Assembly: GCF_037104765.1 (NCBI RefSeq)
Contig: NZ_JBAWSY010000002.1
Span: 1 to 64,000, forward strand
Direction of reading: 5' to 3'
Source: Psychrobacillus mangrovi
GTDB lineage: Bacteria; Bacillota; Bacilli; Bacillales_A; Planococcaceae
DNA: 64,000 nucleotides
This document shows positions 35,264 through 43,871 of this stretch, one piece after another. Below the pieces are notes generated by a model that worked only from the letters and a program-made list of their open reading frames with translations, had not been told where the DNA came from and made no database searches. Made by a program: the position numbers and the translations under genes. Numbering within the stretch: the stretch's first letter is position 1; every line of letters starts with the position of its first letter.

Positions 35264-35758
35264 TTATCGACGTATACCAACTCGCTCATCTCGTTCATTT
35301 TCCAGTTTCGCACATAGCAAACCAAATGCTGTACCTAACAGTGCACCAGCTGCAACTTCCACTGGTTGATGGCCCAGCAGTTCATTCAATTCCTCTTCAC
35401 GCTGAACGTATTCGAAACTTGGAAAGTTCCCCGACAAGGTCGCAATATTATCTTCCAAATCATTTACCAACTGCGCAATTTCCCCGGTGTGTCTTCTTAT
35501 GCCTTGCGCATCGTACATCACAATAACCCCAAATACAACGGCTAACGCTGTTTCCGTATGGCGAGTCCCCTTATTAGCGGCAACATAAGCAGCAAGTGCG
35601 GATACACCTGCAGAATGCGAACTTGGCATTCCTCCTGTCGTTAGTGCTTGCTTCATATCCCACTTACCAGTTAATTTTTTGTGTGTCAGTATCTTTAATC
35701 CTTGCGCAATTCCTATTGCAGATAACGCTGTAATAATTCCTTTATTCATTTTCGTCAT
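35264..35758 (-). CDS. Divergent PAP2 family membrane protein (YuiD-like)
   Basis: About 164 residues, four predicted membrane segments, with the phosphatase-like motifs GGMPSSHSAG near residue 45 and YDAQGIRRHTG near 90. ATG 35758 is taken as start since TTGGAGG lies nine bases upstream; the longer reading to 35806 has no ribosome site. Matches the size of B. subtilis YuiD (DUF212). Probably a lipid phosphate phosphatase-like protein; substrate unknown. Confidence 0.85.
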   Translation of the reverse strand: MTKMNKGIITALSAIGIAQGLKILTHKKLTGKWDMKQALTTGGMPSSHSAGVSALAAYVAANKGTRHTETALAVVFGVIVMYDAQGIRRHTGEIAQLVNDLEDNIATLSGNFPSFEYVQREEELNELLGHQPVEVAAGALLGTAFGLLCAKLENERDERVGIRR

Positions 35759-35855
35759 GAGTGATGACCTCCAACATTGGTTCGTGATTATATGTATTTT
35801 CTTCATTACGATACCCTATTTAAGAATAAATAATCGATAAAAATTAAAAAAGATT

Positions 35856-36515
35856 TTAATCTTTCAATATAACAGGTGAAAATACATAATCTCCTCTTTC
35901 CACTGCATCCCCAATTTCAACTGGAACTCTTTCCGTAAAAATTGGACCATCGACAACAACCGTGTGAAACTCACCATTTTCACCACATGAATCAATACCC
36001 GCCGCTTCCAATTCTTCAACAATTTCTTTTGTAAAACGTGATCCAACGTACTTGGCAGGCATCATCTTCGTATTTACTACTACAATATAAGCCTCAAAAT
36101 TAGTGTCCAACAATTCATTCACAATTGATCTACGTGACTCTTGCCATAAAGGATGCACAGCAATAATATCTAATTTCGCACATGTTTTCTGCACCCATTC
36201 CAAATGCCCTTCTAAATCAATATCACCAAATACCCCATGAGTAATTCCTTTGGATCGACATTCATCCATTGCTTCAATAAAGCGATCCTCATACGAATTC
36301 CAACTTGCCCCTTTTATTATTAAAGGCACACCAAGTCGAGCTGCTTGTGCTTGTACCACTTCAATAGGGAGTGCATGAGATTTAGAAACCTCCCCATCCT
36401 CTTCAAACATCGTCAAAATCTTTTTTGGCACCATCCCTGATTTTAATGCTCGATAGAAAGCCATCGCAGAATCCTTCCCACCACTCCAAGAAGAAACAAA
36501 GTATGCATCTTTCAT
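35856..36515 (-). CDS. Dph6-related ATP pyrophosphatase
   Basis: 219 residues. N-terminal PP-loop SGGKDS at 11-16, then GVFGDIDLEGHLEWV near 95 and a C-terminal SCGENGEFHTVVVDGP near 180. These are the hallmarks of the diphthine-ammonia-ligase (Dph6/MJ0570) family. Bacteria lack diphthamide, so the true reaction is an ATP-dependent amidation or other adenylation of an unknown substrate. Monocistronic. Confidence 0.85.
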   Translation of the reverse strand: MKDAYFVSSWSGGKDSAMAFYRALKSGMVPKKILTMFEEDGEVSKSHALPIEVVQAQAARLGVPLIIKGASWNSYEDRFIEAMDECRSKGITHGVFGDIDLEGHLEWVQKTCAKLDIIAVHPLWQESRRSIVNELLDTNFEAYIVVVNTKMMPAKYVGSRFTKEIVEELEAAGIDSCGENGEFHTVVVDGPIFTERVPVEIGDAVERGDYVFSPVILKD

Positions 36516-36658
36516 GTTAATCTCTCCCTTTTTGATTTAATAAAATACCACTCACTTCTGAATAAAAACACTACAGGAAACGTATAATTCAACACTTATT
36601 TCCACAGAATAACACAGGGCAACTTACGCTTGTCACATGGAAGGAAAGAATAAAAACT

Positions 36659-36985
36659 ATGAATCCAAAGCATATGTATTATTCCAATCACACATTATTT
36701 AAAGCAGCTATCTTCCTATTAATACTTGCCGTTTTTGACACTATTTTCACCGATTTCGGAATTCGAAACAATTATATATCTGAAGCAAACCCACTTATGC
36801 GTTTAGTATACGAAACTAGCATATTAGGATTTTACATATTAAAGATTTCTCTCCCTCTCTTGTTAATATACATTATGACTAAACTGCCACCCAAAAGATA
36901 TATCCAACTCTTAATGGTTATAGCTCTCCTCCTCTATAGTAGCGTCGTATTCCAACATTTTTTCTGGATATCCTTACTTGTCTAA
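36659..36985 (+). CDS. Small integral membrane protein, DUF5658-like
   Basis: 108 residues, three membrane segments. The first is followed by TDFGIRNNYISEANPLMRLVYE, typical of DUF5658 proteins (a conserved E-x-N-P-L/M motif between helices 1 and 2). AGGAAAG precedes ATG 36659. Immediately downstream is the palindrome holding the second assembly gap. Function unknown. Confidence 0.65.
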   Translation: MNPKHMYYSNHTLFKAAIFLLILAVFDTIFTDFGIRNNYISEANPLMRLVYETSILGFYILKISLPLLLIYIMTKLPPKRYIQLLMVIALLLYSSVVFQHFFWISLLV

Positions 36986-36990
36986 ATATA

Positions 36991-37130
36991 TTACAGGGTT
37001 GTTTAAGGTGGCCCGCACCACGAACCAACCGGGTACCAAAACCACAGTGATGTNNNNNNNNNNCTTCATTTTAATAATTTTTTTTCGGTTTTTCTCGGGC
37101 CCCCCCCCAACACAAACAACCCTGTAACAA
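36991..37130. repeat. Dispersed palindrome containing the second assembly gap
   Basis: Left arm TTACAGGGTTGTTT (36991-37004) and right arm AAACAACCCTGTAA (37114-37127) are perfect complements. The right arm equals the one at the start of the window. Between them are distorted remains of the GGTGCC..GGCACC core and ten N. Confidence 0.8.
37054..37063. other. Assembly gap (10 N)
   Basis: Ten N in the loop of a palindromic repeat. The neighbouring C- and T-homopolymers look like low-quality read ends. Confidence 0.98.
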
Positions 37131-37148
37131 AACCATCTTTGAGCTTTC

Positions 37149-38153
37149 TTATTTGCTTTTTTTAGCTTTTCGTTCTTCTTGTTCCCAGCGTTTCAGTGAT
37201 GGAAATGGATCATACGCCCATTCAATTCGTCCGTTATATTTATAAATTCCATAATGTAAATGTGGAGGGAATTTTCCAGATGTCCACTTTTTCCCGTATC
37301 CAGTACTTCCTACGAATCCAATCACCGTTCCTGGTTCAAGGATGTCGCCTTCCTTAATCCCTTTATTATAATTAGCCAAGTGTGCATAATAATGATAATT
37401 GTTATGCATGTCACGAATACCGATACGCCAGCCACCATAATCATTCCAGCCCATCGTTTCCACCATTCCATACGTAGTTGATTTCACTGGAACACCATGA
37501 GATGCAAACAAGTCGGTACCTTCATGCATTCTTCGGCCACCCCATCCTCTTCTGTCACCCCATGTGCTACGATAACTATAATTATGTTGAAGTGCCAAAG
37601 GAAAAGCATTTTTATCTAAATTGATCGTTTCAAACTCTTTATAGATCTTTGCAATCGTCAAAATTTGCCTAATGGTTTCATCTTTATGATAATAATCCTT
37701 TAATGCTCGTTTGAAATCTTTTTCTGTTGGTCCATATCTACTCAAATATTCAGACATCGCATACATCACATCATCGTCATTATTACGATCCGCGTATCCG
37801 TCTTTATTTCCATCCGCCCCATTTCCGTCAAATAAAACGATGGAGGTTATGTCTATATCATTCATTTCAGGATTAAGGATGCCCGTCCAATAATCATCCG
37901 AAAATTGAATTGCCACGACACCCTCTCGTGTAGGAATGTCGTTCCTAACTTGTTGGATATTCCGTTCGTATTGGTCAACTGCTGCTAAATAGTACCATGG
38001 CAACGTTACACTCGAGTACTTTATATAGTAATCCATTCGCATTTCCAAAATTTGTTCTCGAGTTGGCTCTTCAGCAGCCATAACTTCGGAGGAATAAAGA
38101 AAGAGAAATGCACTTAGGGAGCTTATGAGAGTAATTAAACGCAGCATTCGCAA
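37149..38153 (-). CDS. lytH: LytH-like M23 cell-wall endopeptidase
   Basis: 334 residues. Signal peptide at about 1-26 (MRMLRLITLISSLSAFLFLYSSEVMA). The C-terminal M23 domain has the first zinc site RMHEGTDLFA near 210 and the second HLHYGIYKYNG near 300, with YYAHL between. Size and sequence resemble LytH (YunA) of B. subtilis, an L-Ala-D-Glu peptidase that trims spore cortex peptidoglycan. A sporulation role is inferred. Monocistronic. Confidence 0.8.
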   Translation of the reverse strand: MRMLRLITLISSLSAFLFLYSSEVMAAEEPTREQILEMRMDYYIKYSSVTLPWYYLAAVDQYERNIQQVRNDIPTREGVVAIQFSDDYWTGILNPEMNDIDITSIVLFDGNGADGNKDGYADRNNDDDVMYAMSEYLSRYGPTEKDFKRALKDYYHKDETIRQILTIAKIYKEFETINLDKNAFPLALQHNYSYRSTWGDRRGWGGRRMHEGTDLFASHGVPVKSTTYGMVETMGWNDYGGWRIGIRDMHNNYHYYAHLANYNKGIKEGDILEPGTVIGFVGSTGYGKKWTSGKFPPHLHYGIYKYNGRIEWAYDPFPSLKRWEQEERKAKKSK

Positions 38154-38261
38154 AAACCTCCTTTTTTAATACTCCATCTATCTTCCCCAATTAAAACACA
38201 ATCATGAATAATAAATTTTACCTTTCCTACAAATAAATATTTATGACATTTCCGAGCAAAA

Positions 38262-38293
38262 TAAAAACGACTGCTCCATAAAACAGTCGTTTT
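38262..38293 (-). terminator. Terminator of the glutamine amidotransferase gene
   Basis: 10-bp stem AAAACGACTG / CAGTCGTTTT with a ten-base loop, a T-run on the minus-strand side. Confidence 0.85.
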
Positions 38294-38301
38294 CCTTCAA
38301 A

Positions 38302-39003
38302 TTATTTAACACAAGCTTCTATAAATGCTCTAAAAATTGCAGCAGATGTAGTCTCATTTTTCAATAATAAATACTCAGGATGCCATTGAACCCCCAGGAC
38401 AAACTTGTGACTTTTACTTTCAAATGCCTCCACAATCCCATCACTCGAAACAGCGCTAACCTCAAAACCAGTGGGTACCATCCGATTCGCCTGATGGTGA
38501 AAGCTATTTACTTTAAACCCTTCTGATTGCGTAATTTCATGTAACAAAGAACCCTTTGTAACCTGTACAAAATGAGATGCGTGCCAACGAGGTGCTTTTT
38601 GATCATGCTGCAAAAGCTTTTTCTCCGTTTGAGAATAAATATCCTGGTACATATCTCCACCAACCGCAATATTTAAAATTTGAGCACCTCGACAAATCCC
38701 TAATATCGGCTTATCTAATGTAAGCATTTTTTCAATAATAGCTATTTCAAAAGCATCTCTTTCAGGAGTGATACTTCCAAGACCATTATAAGGCTCTTCC
38801 CCAAACAAAGTCGGGTCAATATCCCCGCCTCCTGTCAAAAGTAACCCATCAATCTTTTCAACAATAGAATCAATTGCATCCCCAACTTGATTAGGCAACA
38901 CGAACGGAACCCCACCAAACGCAGCAACCGCCTCAATATTATCCATAGAAACAGTAAGAGTTTCCTCTTTCAAACTAGAAGAAACACCAATAATCGGCTT
39001 CAC
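38302..39003 (-). CDS. Class I glutamine amidotransferase, gamma-glutamyl-GABA hydrolase (PuuD) family
   Basis: About 233 residues. Catalytic Cys in PILGICRGAQILNIA near 105, His/Glu in VLGVQWHPEYL near 210, and the LLTGGGDIDPTLF motif near 65. GTG 39003 is chosen since AAAAGGGGG lies six bases upstream and MKPIIGVSS is the usual start of the family; an ATG at 39021 has no ribosome site. Family members hydrolyse gamma-glutamyl bonds, for example in putrescine breakdown. No polyamine genes are adjacent. Confidence 0.85.
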   Translation of the reverse strand: MKPIIGVSSSLKEETLTVSMDNIEAVAAFGGVPFVLPNQVGDAIDSIVEKIDGLLLTGGGDIDPTLFGEEPYNGLGSITPERDAFEIAIIEKMLTLDKPILGICRGAQILNIAVGGDMYQDIYSQTEKKLLQHDQKAPRWHASHFVQVTKGSLLHEITQSEGFKVNSFHHQANRMVPTGFEVSAVSSDGIVEAFESKSHKFVLGVQWHPEYLLLKNETTSAAIFRAFIEACVK

Positions 39004-39054
39004 ATAAATCCCCCTTTTCATTCCCACGATTCTTTCACCCCATCGCCCTCTTTA

Positions 39055-39099
39055 TGACAATAGTATTTCTGGTGCCAGGCACCTGTAATACTATTGTCA
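39055..39099. repeat. Dispersed palindromic repeat, long arms
   Basis: TGACAATAGTATT and AATACTATTGTCA are perfect 13-base outer arms around a CTGGTGCCAGGCACC core. The outer arms differ in sequence from other copies yet stay complementary, which shows compensatory change. Confidence 0.9.
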
Positions 39100-39102
39100 C
39101 AA

Positions 39103-39561
39103 TCATCTATCCATTTTTTTCTTCCATAATTTCATTGGATTTTGCATTTCGTCTGCAAGTTTCATATGTCCCATTAAAAATGTACGTTTCTCTTCAGGTT
39201 TCTGTAAATCTTCATAGATAATTGCTGATTTATCGAGCCCCACTGCTTTCGCCTCATCAAGCGTTGCACAATAATACGCTTTATCCACACCAACAAAGTT
39301 CATTGCTGCAAAACACATGGGGCAAGGCATACCACTTGCATACATAGTAAATCCAGACAAGTCATTGAGTTGCAACTTCTCCTGGGCACGTCGAATTGCA
39401 AGTAGCTCCGCGTGTCCACTAACATCATGTTTGATATGTAATTCATTTACACCCTCGCTAACGATTTCACCATCCTTCACAAGCACTGCTCCAAATGGCT
39501 GCCCTCCGTTTTCCACGTTCTCGACCGCTAGCTCCACCGCTCTCTTCATAAACTTCTCCAT
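39103..39561 (-). CDS. Nucleoside/guanine deaminase (CMP/dCMP deaminase family)
   Basis: 152 residues. Zinc motifs HAELLAIRRA near 52 and GMPCPMCFAAM near 77, typical of GuaD/TadA-like deaminases. The C-terminal sequence resembles guanine deaminases of bacilli (about 155 residues) more than TadA. The likely reaction is guanine to xanthine, but other purine or pterin bases are possible. Monocistronic. Confidence 0.8.
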   Translation of the reverse strand: MEKFMKRAVELAVENVENGGQPFGAVLVKDGEIVSEGVNELHIKHDVSGHAELLAIRRAQEKLQLNDLSGFTMYASGMPCPMCFAAMNFVGVDKAYYCATLDEAKAVGLDKSAIIYEDLQKPEEKRTFLMGHMKLADEMQNPMKLWKKKMDR

Positions 39562-39734
39562 CTCGATTGTCTCCCCTCCTTTTGAAGCAATTTTAACATA
39601 ATTAAAGAAGCGTACGATACCTAATAATTAAGGAGATTTCCCATTTATATGGCATGGCAACGCTCAACCAATCCCAACCAGTTTCGAGATCAATTTCTCT
39701 TAACCATTTCTAATCTTGCAAAGCAACCCTATAT

Positions 39735-39783
39735 AAAAAAGCCAAGAACTAAAACGGATTTGAAAATCCGCTGTTCTTGGCTT
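39735..39783 (-). terminator. Terminator of the ykuUV operon
   Basis: Stem GCCAAGAAC...GGATTT / AATCCG..GTTCTTGGC, with TTTTTTAT following on the minus strand. Confidence 0.9.
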
Positions 39784-39795
39784 ACATATTAAGTA

Positions 39796-40251
39796 TTATT
39801 CTGCGTTACGCATTTCATCTAATACACGATTTACACGTTTTTCTAGCATTTTCATGCCGCTTCCGCCAGCTTGGAAATGACGAAGTTGTCCATCTTTGTC
39901 GAAAACGTAATAAGCAGGTACGTATTGATTTTCAAACGTGTCTGTAAGCTTCATTTCGCTATCAACAAAAATAGGTTGTGAAATATTGTGTTCCGCTGCT
40001 ACTTTTTTAATTTCATCCAAATCCACGTCTTTTTCGGAACGTGGCATATGAACAGCAACAACGTTTAGTTCATCTTTATATTGATCACGGAATTCGTTTA
40101 CATTTGGCATTGCTTCCTTACATAATCCACAGCTGATTGACCAGAAGTGAACCAATGTAGGTTTCTCGCCGACTAAATCGCTAGTGGATACTTCTCCATT
40201 TAACCATGTAGTAGCACCTTCTAGTTCTGGCATCGGTGTACGTAATTTCAT
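39796..40251 (-). CDS. ykuV: Thiol-disulfide oxidoreductase YkuV
   Basis: 151 residues, thioredoxin-like, cytosolic. The C-x-x-C active site is Cys41-Gly-Leu-Cys44 in HFWSISCGLCKEAMP. The sequence is closely similar throughout to B. subtilis YkuV, including VAVHMPRSE and the C-terminal HFQAGGSGMKMLEKRVNRVL. It reduces protein disulfides or a peroxiredoxin. It lies about 107 bases downstream of the ykuU-type gene, the same order as in B. subtilis. Confidence 0.92.
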   Translation of the reverse strand: MKLRTPMPELEGATTWLNGEVSTSDLVGEKPTLVHFWSISCGLCKEAMPNVNEFRDQYKDELNVVAVHMPRSEKDVDLDEIKKVAAEHNISQPIFVDSEMKLTDTFENQYVPAYYVFDKDGQLRHFQAGGSGMKMLEKRVNRVLDEMRNAE

Positions 40252-40358
40252 TTAAAGTTCCTCCGTTACTTAATTAATCAAATTCACCTTGGCGCATTTG
40301 AGTCCATTTTTTTGTATTGTGCATACAAAAAATAGAACATCCGCTAGAGGCTTTTAGA

Positions 40359-40901
40359 TTAAAGTGTTTTTTGACCTGGACGCCAGTTTGCTGGGCAAAG
40401 ACCGCCAGTTTGAAGAGCTTGTAATACACGAAGTGTTTCATCTACGTCACGGCCAATGTTGTTGTGATTTACTACTTGATATTGAAGTTCACCTTCTGGG
40501 TTGATGATGAATAGACCGCGAAGAGCTACTCCTTCTTCTTCAATTAGAACGCCATATTCACGAGCAACTTGTTGGTTGTGATCTGCTGCAAGTGGGTATT
40601 TTAAATCACCTAAACCGTTGTCTTCACGAGATGTGTTGATCCAAGCTAAATGTGTGTGGATTGTATCAGTTGAAACTCCGATAACTTCTGCATCTAAATC
40701 TTGGAATTCATCGTAACGATCTGACATTGCTGTGATTTCAGTCGGACAAACAAAAGTAAAGTCCATTGGATAAAAGAATAATACTGTCCATTTATCTTCT
40801 TTCATAATCTCTTCTAAGTTTACTTTACCAAAAGATTTGTCCGCCATTACTGCTTCCATTGTAAATTTTGGCGCTTGTTTACCTACCATACGTTCTGCCA
40901 T
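40359..40901 (-). CDS. ykuU: 2-Cys peroxiredoxin YkuU
   Basis: 180 residues, AhpC/TSA family. Peroxidatic Cys52 in DFTFVCPTE and resolving Cys169 in GGLCPANWRPG. Same length and partner gene as B. subtilis YkuU. It reduces hydrogen peroxide or organic peroxides, with YkuV a plausible reductant. A promoter lies upstream at 40949-40977. Confidence 0.93.
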   Translation of the reverse strand: MAERMVGKQAPKFTMEAVMADKSFGKVNLEEIMKEDKWTVLFFYPMDFTFVCPTEITAMSDRYDEFQDLDAEVIGVSTDTIHTHLAWINTSREDNGLGDLKYPLAADHNQQVAREYGVLIEEEGVALRGLFIINPEGELQYQVVNHNNIGRDVDETLRVLQALQTGGLCPANWRPGQKTL

Positions 40902-40948
40902 GTAAATCCCTCCAAAGTGTTTTTTATATAAATTTACTCACGCATTAA

Positions 40949-40977
40949 AGGATAGCAAAATATCCCTTTCAAATCAA
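40949..40977 (-). promoter_or_regulatory. Promoter of ykuU
   Basis: Minus strand TTGATT (40972-40977), 17-base spacer, TATCCT (40949-40954), about 48 bases before the start codon. Confidence 0.55.
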
Positions 40978-41134
40978 TTTTTCGCACTCGTATTATGTCG
41001 AAATGAATAATAATTTGTCATCTATGTGAATAAATTAAGAAGAAAAATGCTATTCCATGAGTATTTCCCGGGGAATAACATTTTAATTTGTCACAATATA
41101 AAGTTTTTTATAAAATCATGCTCGTTAGGCCTAA

Positions 41135-42847
41135 TTAAACAAGTGAACCACCATTTTTACTATAATTCACAATTCCTTCCGCACTTCTATAGGCTAAAGC
41201 TGCTACCGTTCCTGTCGGATTATAACCACCATTATGAGGGAAGTTTCCTGCACCAACTACAAATAAATTCTCAGCATCCCAATGCTGTAGATAAGAATTC
41301 ACTACACTATTATCTGGACTACTTCCCATAATTGTTCCACCTGTATTATGCGTTGTTTGGTAACCTACTATATCGTAGTCTGTAATAGGTTTTTTAATAT
41401 CTACCGTTTTAGCACCCATTTCCTTCATAATATTGGAGCATACCTCTGATAAATGTTTATGCAGAGCTCGGTCCTGATCCGTAAAATTATACGTCATTTG
41501 AAGAAGTGGTACGCCATAAGCATCCTTATAATTACCGTCTAATGAAAGGTAGTTCTCTTTATGAGGCATGGATGCGCCTTGTCCACCAATTCCTAATGTA
41601 CGAGTGTAATTATAGATAGAATTCTTTTTAAATTCTGGGCCCCATGTAGGTGTATCACTTTGTATCGGGTTTGTTTCAATAGGTCTATACCCCGTCTGTG
41701 TGATAGAAATACTGCCGCCGTGTATAAAGTCTAAATCACTATGGTCAAAGTTATCCCCGTTGAAATCATCGATCGTCATACCAAGTGCTCCTGCACCCAT
41801 GAAAACATTCATCTGTTCATCAAAATAACCAGTAGCTCCAGGAAGTATTTGGTAGCAATAGTTTTTCCCAAGTGTTCCTCTTCCCGTATCAGGATCATAT
41901 TGTTCTCCAATTTTAGAAACCATTAGAAGTTTAGCATTGTTCATCACATAACTTGCCAACACGACTACTTCTGCTGGTTGAATAAATTCTTCACCAGACT
42001 GAGTATCAATATATTTAACACCGGATACTTTATTTCCATTTTTAATTACTTCCACTACATTGGCATGAAACCTCTCTTCAAAGTTTCCTGTCTTTCTAGC
42101 AGTAGGAATAACTGTTATTTCAGGTGACGTCTTAGCACCATACTCACAACCGAATCTTTCACAGAAACCACAATATTGACAAGCATTAATAACTTCACCA
42201 TCTGGATTAGTATAAGCTTCCGAAAGATTTGCAGAAGGTAACATAAAAGGAGTATAACCAAGTTTTTGAGTTGCTCCTTCAAACTTCTTCAATATTGGTG
42301 TCTTCTTCATAGGTGGAGTTGGAAACTGTTGAGCTCTTTTTCCCCAAAAAGGATTTTTATCTTCCCCAGAAATCCCAGCTGTTTGTTCATACTTATAAAA
42401 ATACGGCTCTAATTCATCGTAAGTTACACCCCAGTCTTGAAGAAGATATTCTTTAGATAATTTATTTGGACCATACTTTTGGTCGGTCATCGTTTTAATT
42501 TGGAAATCATAAGGATAAAATCTCCATGTATGTCCATTCCAGTGCGTTCCAGATCCACCTAGCCCTTCACCAAGTAAAAAAGAACTTAATTGGCGCATAG
42601 GTAATGCAGGCATCTTTCGATTATTCCGAATGGTGATTGTCTCTTTTGATAAGTCTTGCATTAATTCATAACGAAGGGCATAACGATATTCGTCATGAAT
42701 CCTTAGATAATCTTCAGTCCCTCGTGATCGGCCTCGCTCTAAACCAATCACTTTTAATCCGGCTTTAGCACATTCGGCAGCAATTATGCCACCCGTCCAA
42801 CCTAAACCAACTACAATAACATCTACTTTTGGTAAGTTCGTAGCCAT
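41135..42847 (-). CDS. GMC family FAD oxidoreductase (gluconate 2-dehydrogenase-type large subunit)
   Basis: 570 residues. N-terminal FAD-binding VDVIVVGLGWTGGIIAAECAKAG, GEGLGGSGTHWNG near 95, a four-Cys region ACQYCGFCERFGCEYGAK near 220 and a C-terminal GAGNFPHNGGYNPTGTVAALAYR with the catalytic His. This is the large subunit type of membrane-bound sugar-acid/polyol dehydrogenases. It follows the small subunit gene by 25 bases. The cytochrome subunit found in proteobacterial complexes is not adjacent, so the electron acceptor is unknown. Confidence 0.85.
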   Translation of the reverse strand: MATNLPKVDVIVVGLGWTGGIIAAECAKAGLKVIGLERGRSRGTEDYLRIHDEYRYALRYELMQDLSKETITIRNNRKMPALPMRQLSSFLLGEGLGGSGTHWNGHTWRFYPYDFQIKTMTDQKYGPNKLSKEYLLQDWGVTYDELEPYFYKYEQTAGISGEDKNPFWGKRAQQFPTPPMKKTPILKKFEGATQKLGYTPFMLPSANLSEAYTNPDGEVINACQYCGFCERFGCEYGAKTSPEITVIPTARKTGNFEERFHANVVEVIKNGNKVSGVKYIDTQSGEEFIQPAEVVVLASYVMNNAKLLMVSKIGEQYDPDTGRGTLGKNYCYQILPGATGYFDEQMNVFMGAGALGMTIDDFNGDNFDHSDLDFIHGGSISITQTGYRPIETNPIQSDTPTWGPEFKKNSIYNYTRTLGIGGQGASMPHKENYLSLDGNYKDAYGVPLLQMTYNFTDQDRALHKHLSEVCSNIMKEMGAKTVDIKKPITDYDIVGYQTTHNTGGTIMGSSPDNSVVNSYLQHWDAENLFVVGAGNFPHNGGYNPTGTVAALAYRSAEGIVNYSKNGGSLV

Positions 42848-42872
42848 AAAATTATACCCCTCTTCTCATTCT

Positions 42873-43619
42873 CTACATTTCGCCAAGTGACATTGGCTCA
42901 ATTTTTTGGAATTTTTCATCTTCAATTAAATTAATATAGGCCATCTGATGACCAGGAAATTCCTTCATTCTCCAAGCATCCATGTTATTATTTCCACCGT
43001 ACATAGGATCTGAATAAGCACCTTCCAAAGTAGCAGACCTTAACAAACGAAAGAAGAATGCTGACGTTGTTCCGGCCATTGGGATTTCATCATTTTGAAA
43101 AGCAGTTAAAATTTCATCCATTTGCTCACCTTCTAAACTAGAAAACCCTGTGTCAAATCTTTTATTCGCCTCAGCTTCTAACAATGTAATTCCTTGTCTA
43201 AAAATTGCCCCTCGTGTCAAACGACTTTGATACCCTTGCGTAGCCGCTCCCACTGCAAATGGGCCGTGCATATATTCCCTCGAATTACTTCCATACTGCC
43301 CTGCCAATTGATGGTCAATAAAATAAGGTACACCTAACTCAATTGCCCCTGGTCCTAAATCATCTTTAGGAAAAATACGCTCCGTCGCATTAGAGAGCAC
43401 TTCAAAATCACGAGTATTTTGAAAGAATTGCATTCCGCGAGGTGTAGGCATTGCATGATTTTCCTTTCCTACATTGGACACACCTTGGTCAGTCTTATCC
43501 ATATTAAATCCAACTAATCCTCCGATGATCCCCCCACCGATTAAAGCCCCAGTAGCAACACCTGTCGTTTTTAAAAAGTCTCTTCTTGTAATGTTTTTCT
43601 TTCCTTCTGACATACTCAT
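42873..43619 (-). CDS. Gluconate 2-dehydrogenase subunit 3-like protein with Tat signal
   Basis: 248 residues. Twin-arginine signal ITRRDFLKTTGVATGALIGGG at 10-30, then the subunit-3 domain (FFQNTRDFEVLSNATERIFPKDDLGPGA...). In the known complexes this subunit stabilises the FAD subunit and carries it across the membrane by the Tat pathway, since the large subunit has no signal of its own. First gene of a two-gene operon; a dispersed palindrome lies upstream. Confidence 0.85.
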   Translation of the reverse strand: MSMSEGKKNITRRDFLKTTGVATGALIGGGIIGGLVGFNMDKTDQGVSNVGKENHAMPTPRGMQFFQNTRDFEVLSNATERIFPKDDLGPGAIELGVPYFIDHQLAGQYGSNSREYMHGPFAVGAATQGYQSRLTRGAIFRQGITLLEAEANKRFDTGFSSLEGEQMDEILTAFQNDEIPMAGTTSAFFFRLLRSATLEGAYSDPMYGGNNNMDAWRMKEFPGHQMAYINLIEDEKFQKIEPMSLGEM

Positions 43620-43742
43620 AGTCTCCTTAAAAATATTGATTTGGAATTTTTCTTCTATACCAAAGCATTGACAAATCTAACCAAACTCAATCATCCAAGC
43701 TAAATATTTCTTGAATTATTTACTACTCACTGAAGTTATGAA

Positions 43743-43792
43743 TTGTTACAGGGGTGTTACTGGTGCCTGGCACCAGTAACACCCCTTAACAA
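43743..43792. repeat. Dispersed palindromic repeat, near-perfect
   Basis: 17-base perfect arms GGGGTGTTACTGGTGCC and its complement around one central T, plus outer TTGTTACA / TTAACAA. It is the last copy in the window; none is seen after 44 kb. Confidence 0.92.
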
Positions 43793-43871
43793 ATCAGTAG
43801 AAAGAAGATCTCGAATATCTCCCCCAAATTTCCCATACAATAGTAAAGCTGCTGTGTAAGGGAGGAACTAT

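Noticed and set aside
5817..43792. Repeated palindromes as a possible CRISPR array
   Set aside because: Copies are kilobases apart with no regular spacers and no cas genes.
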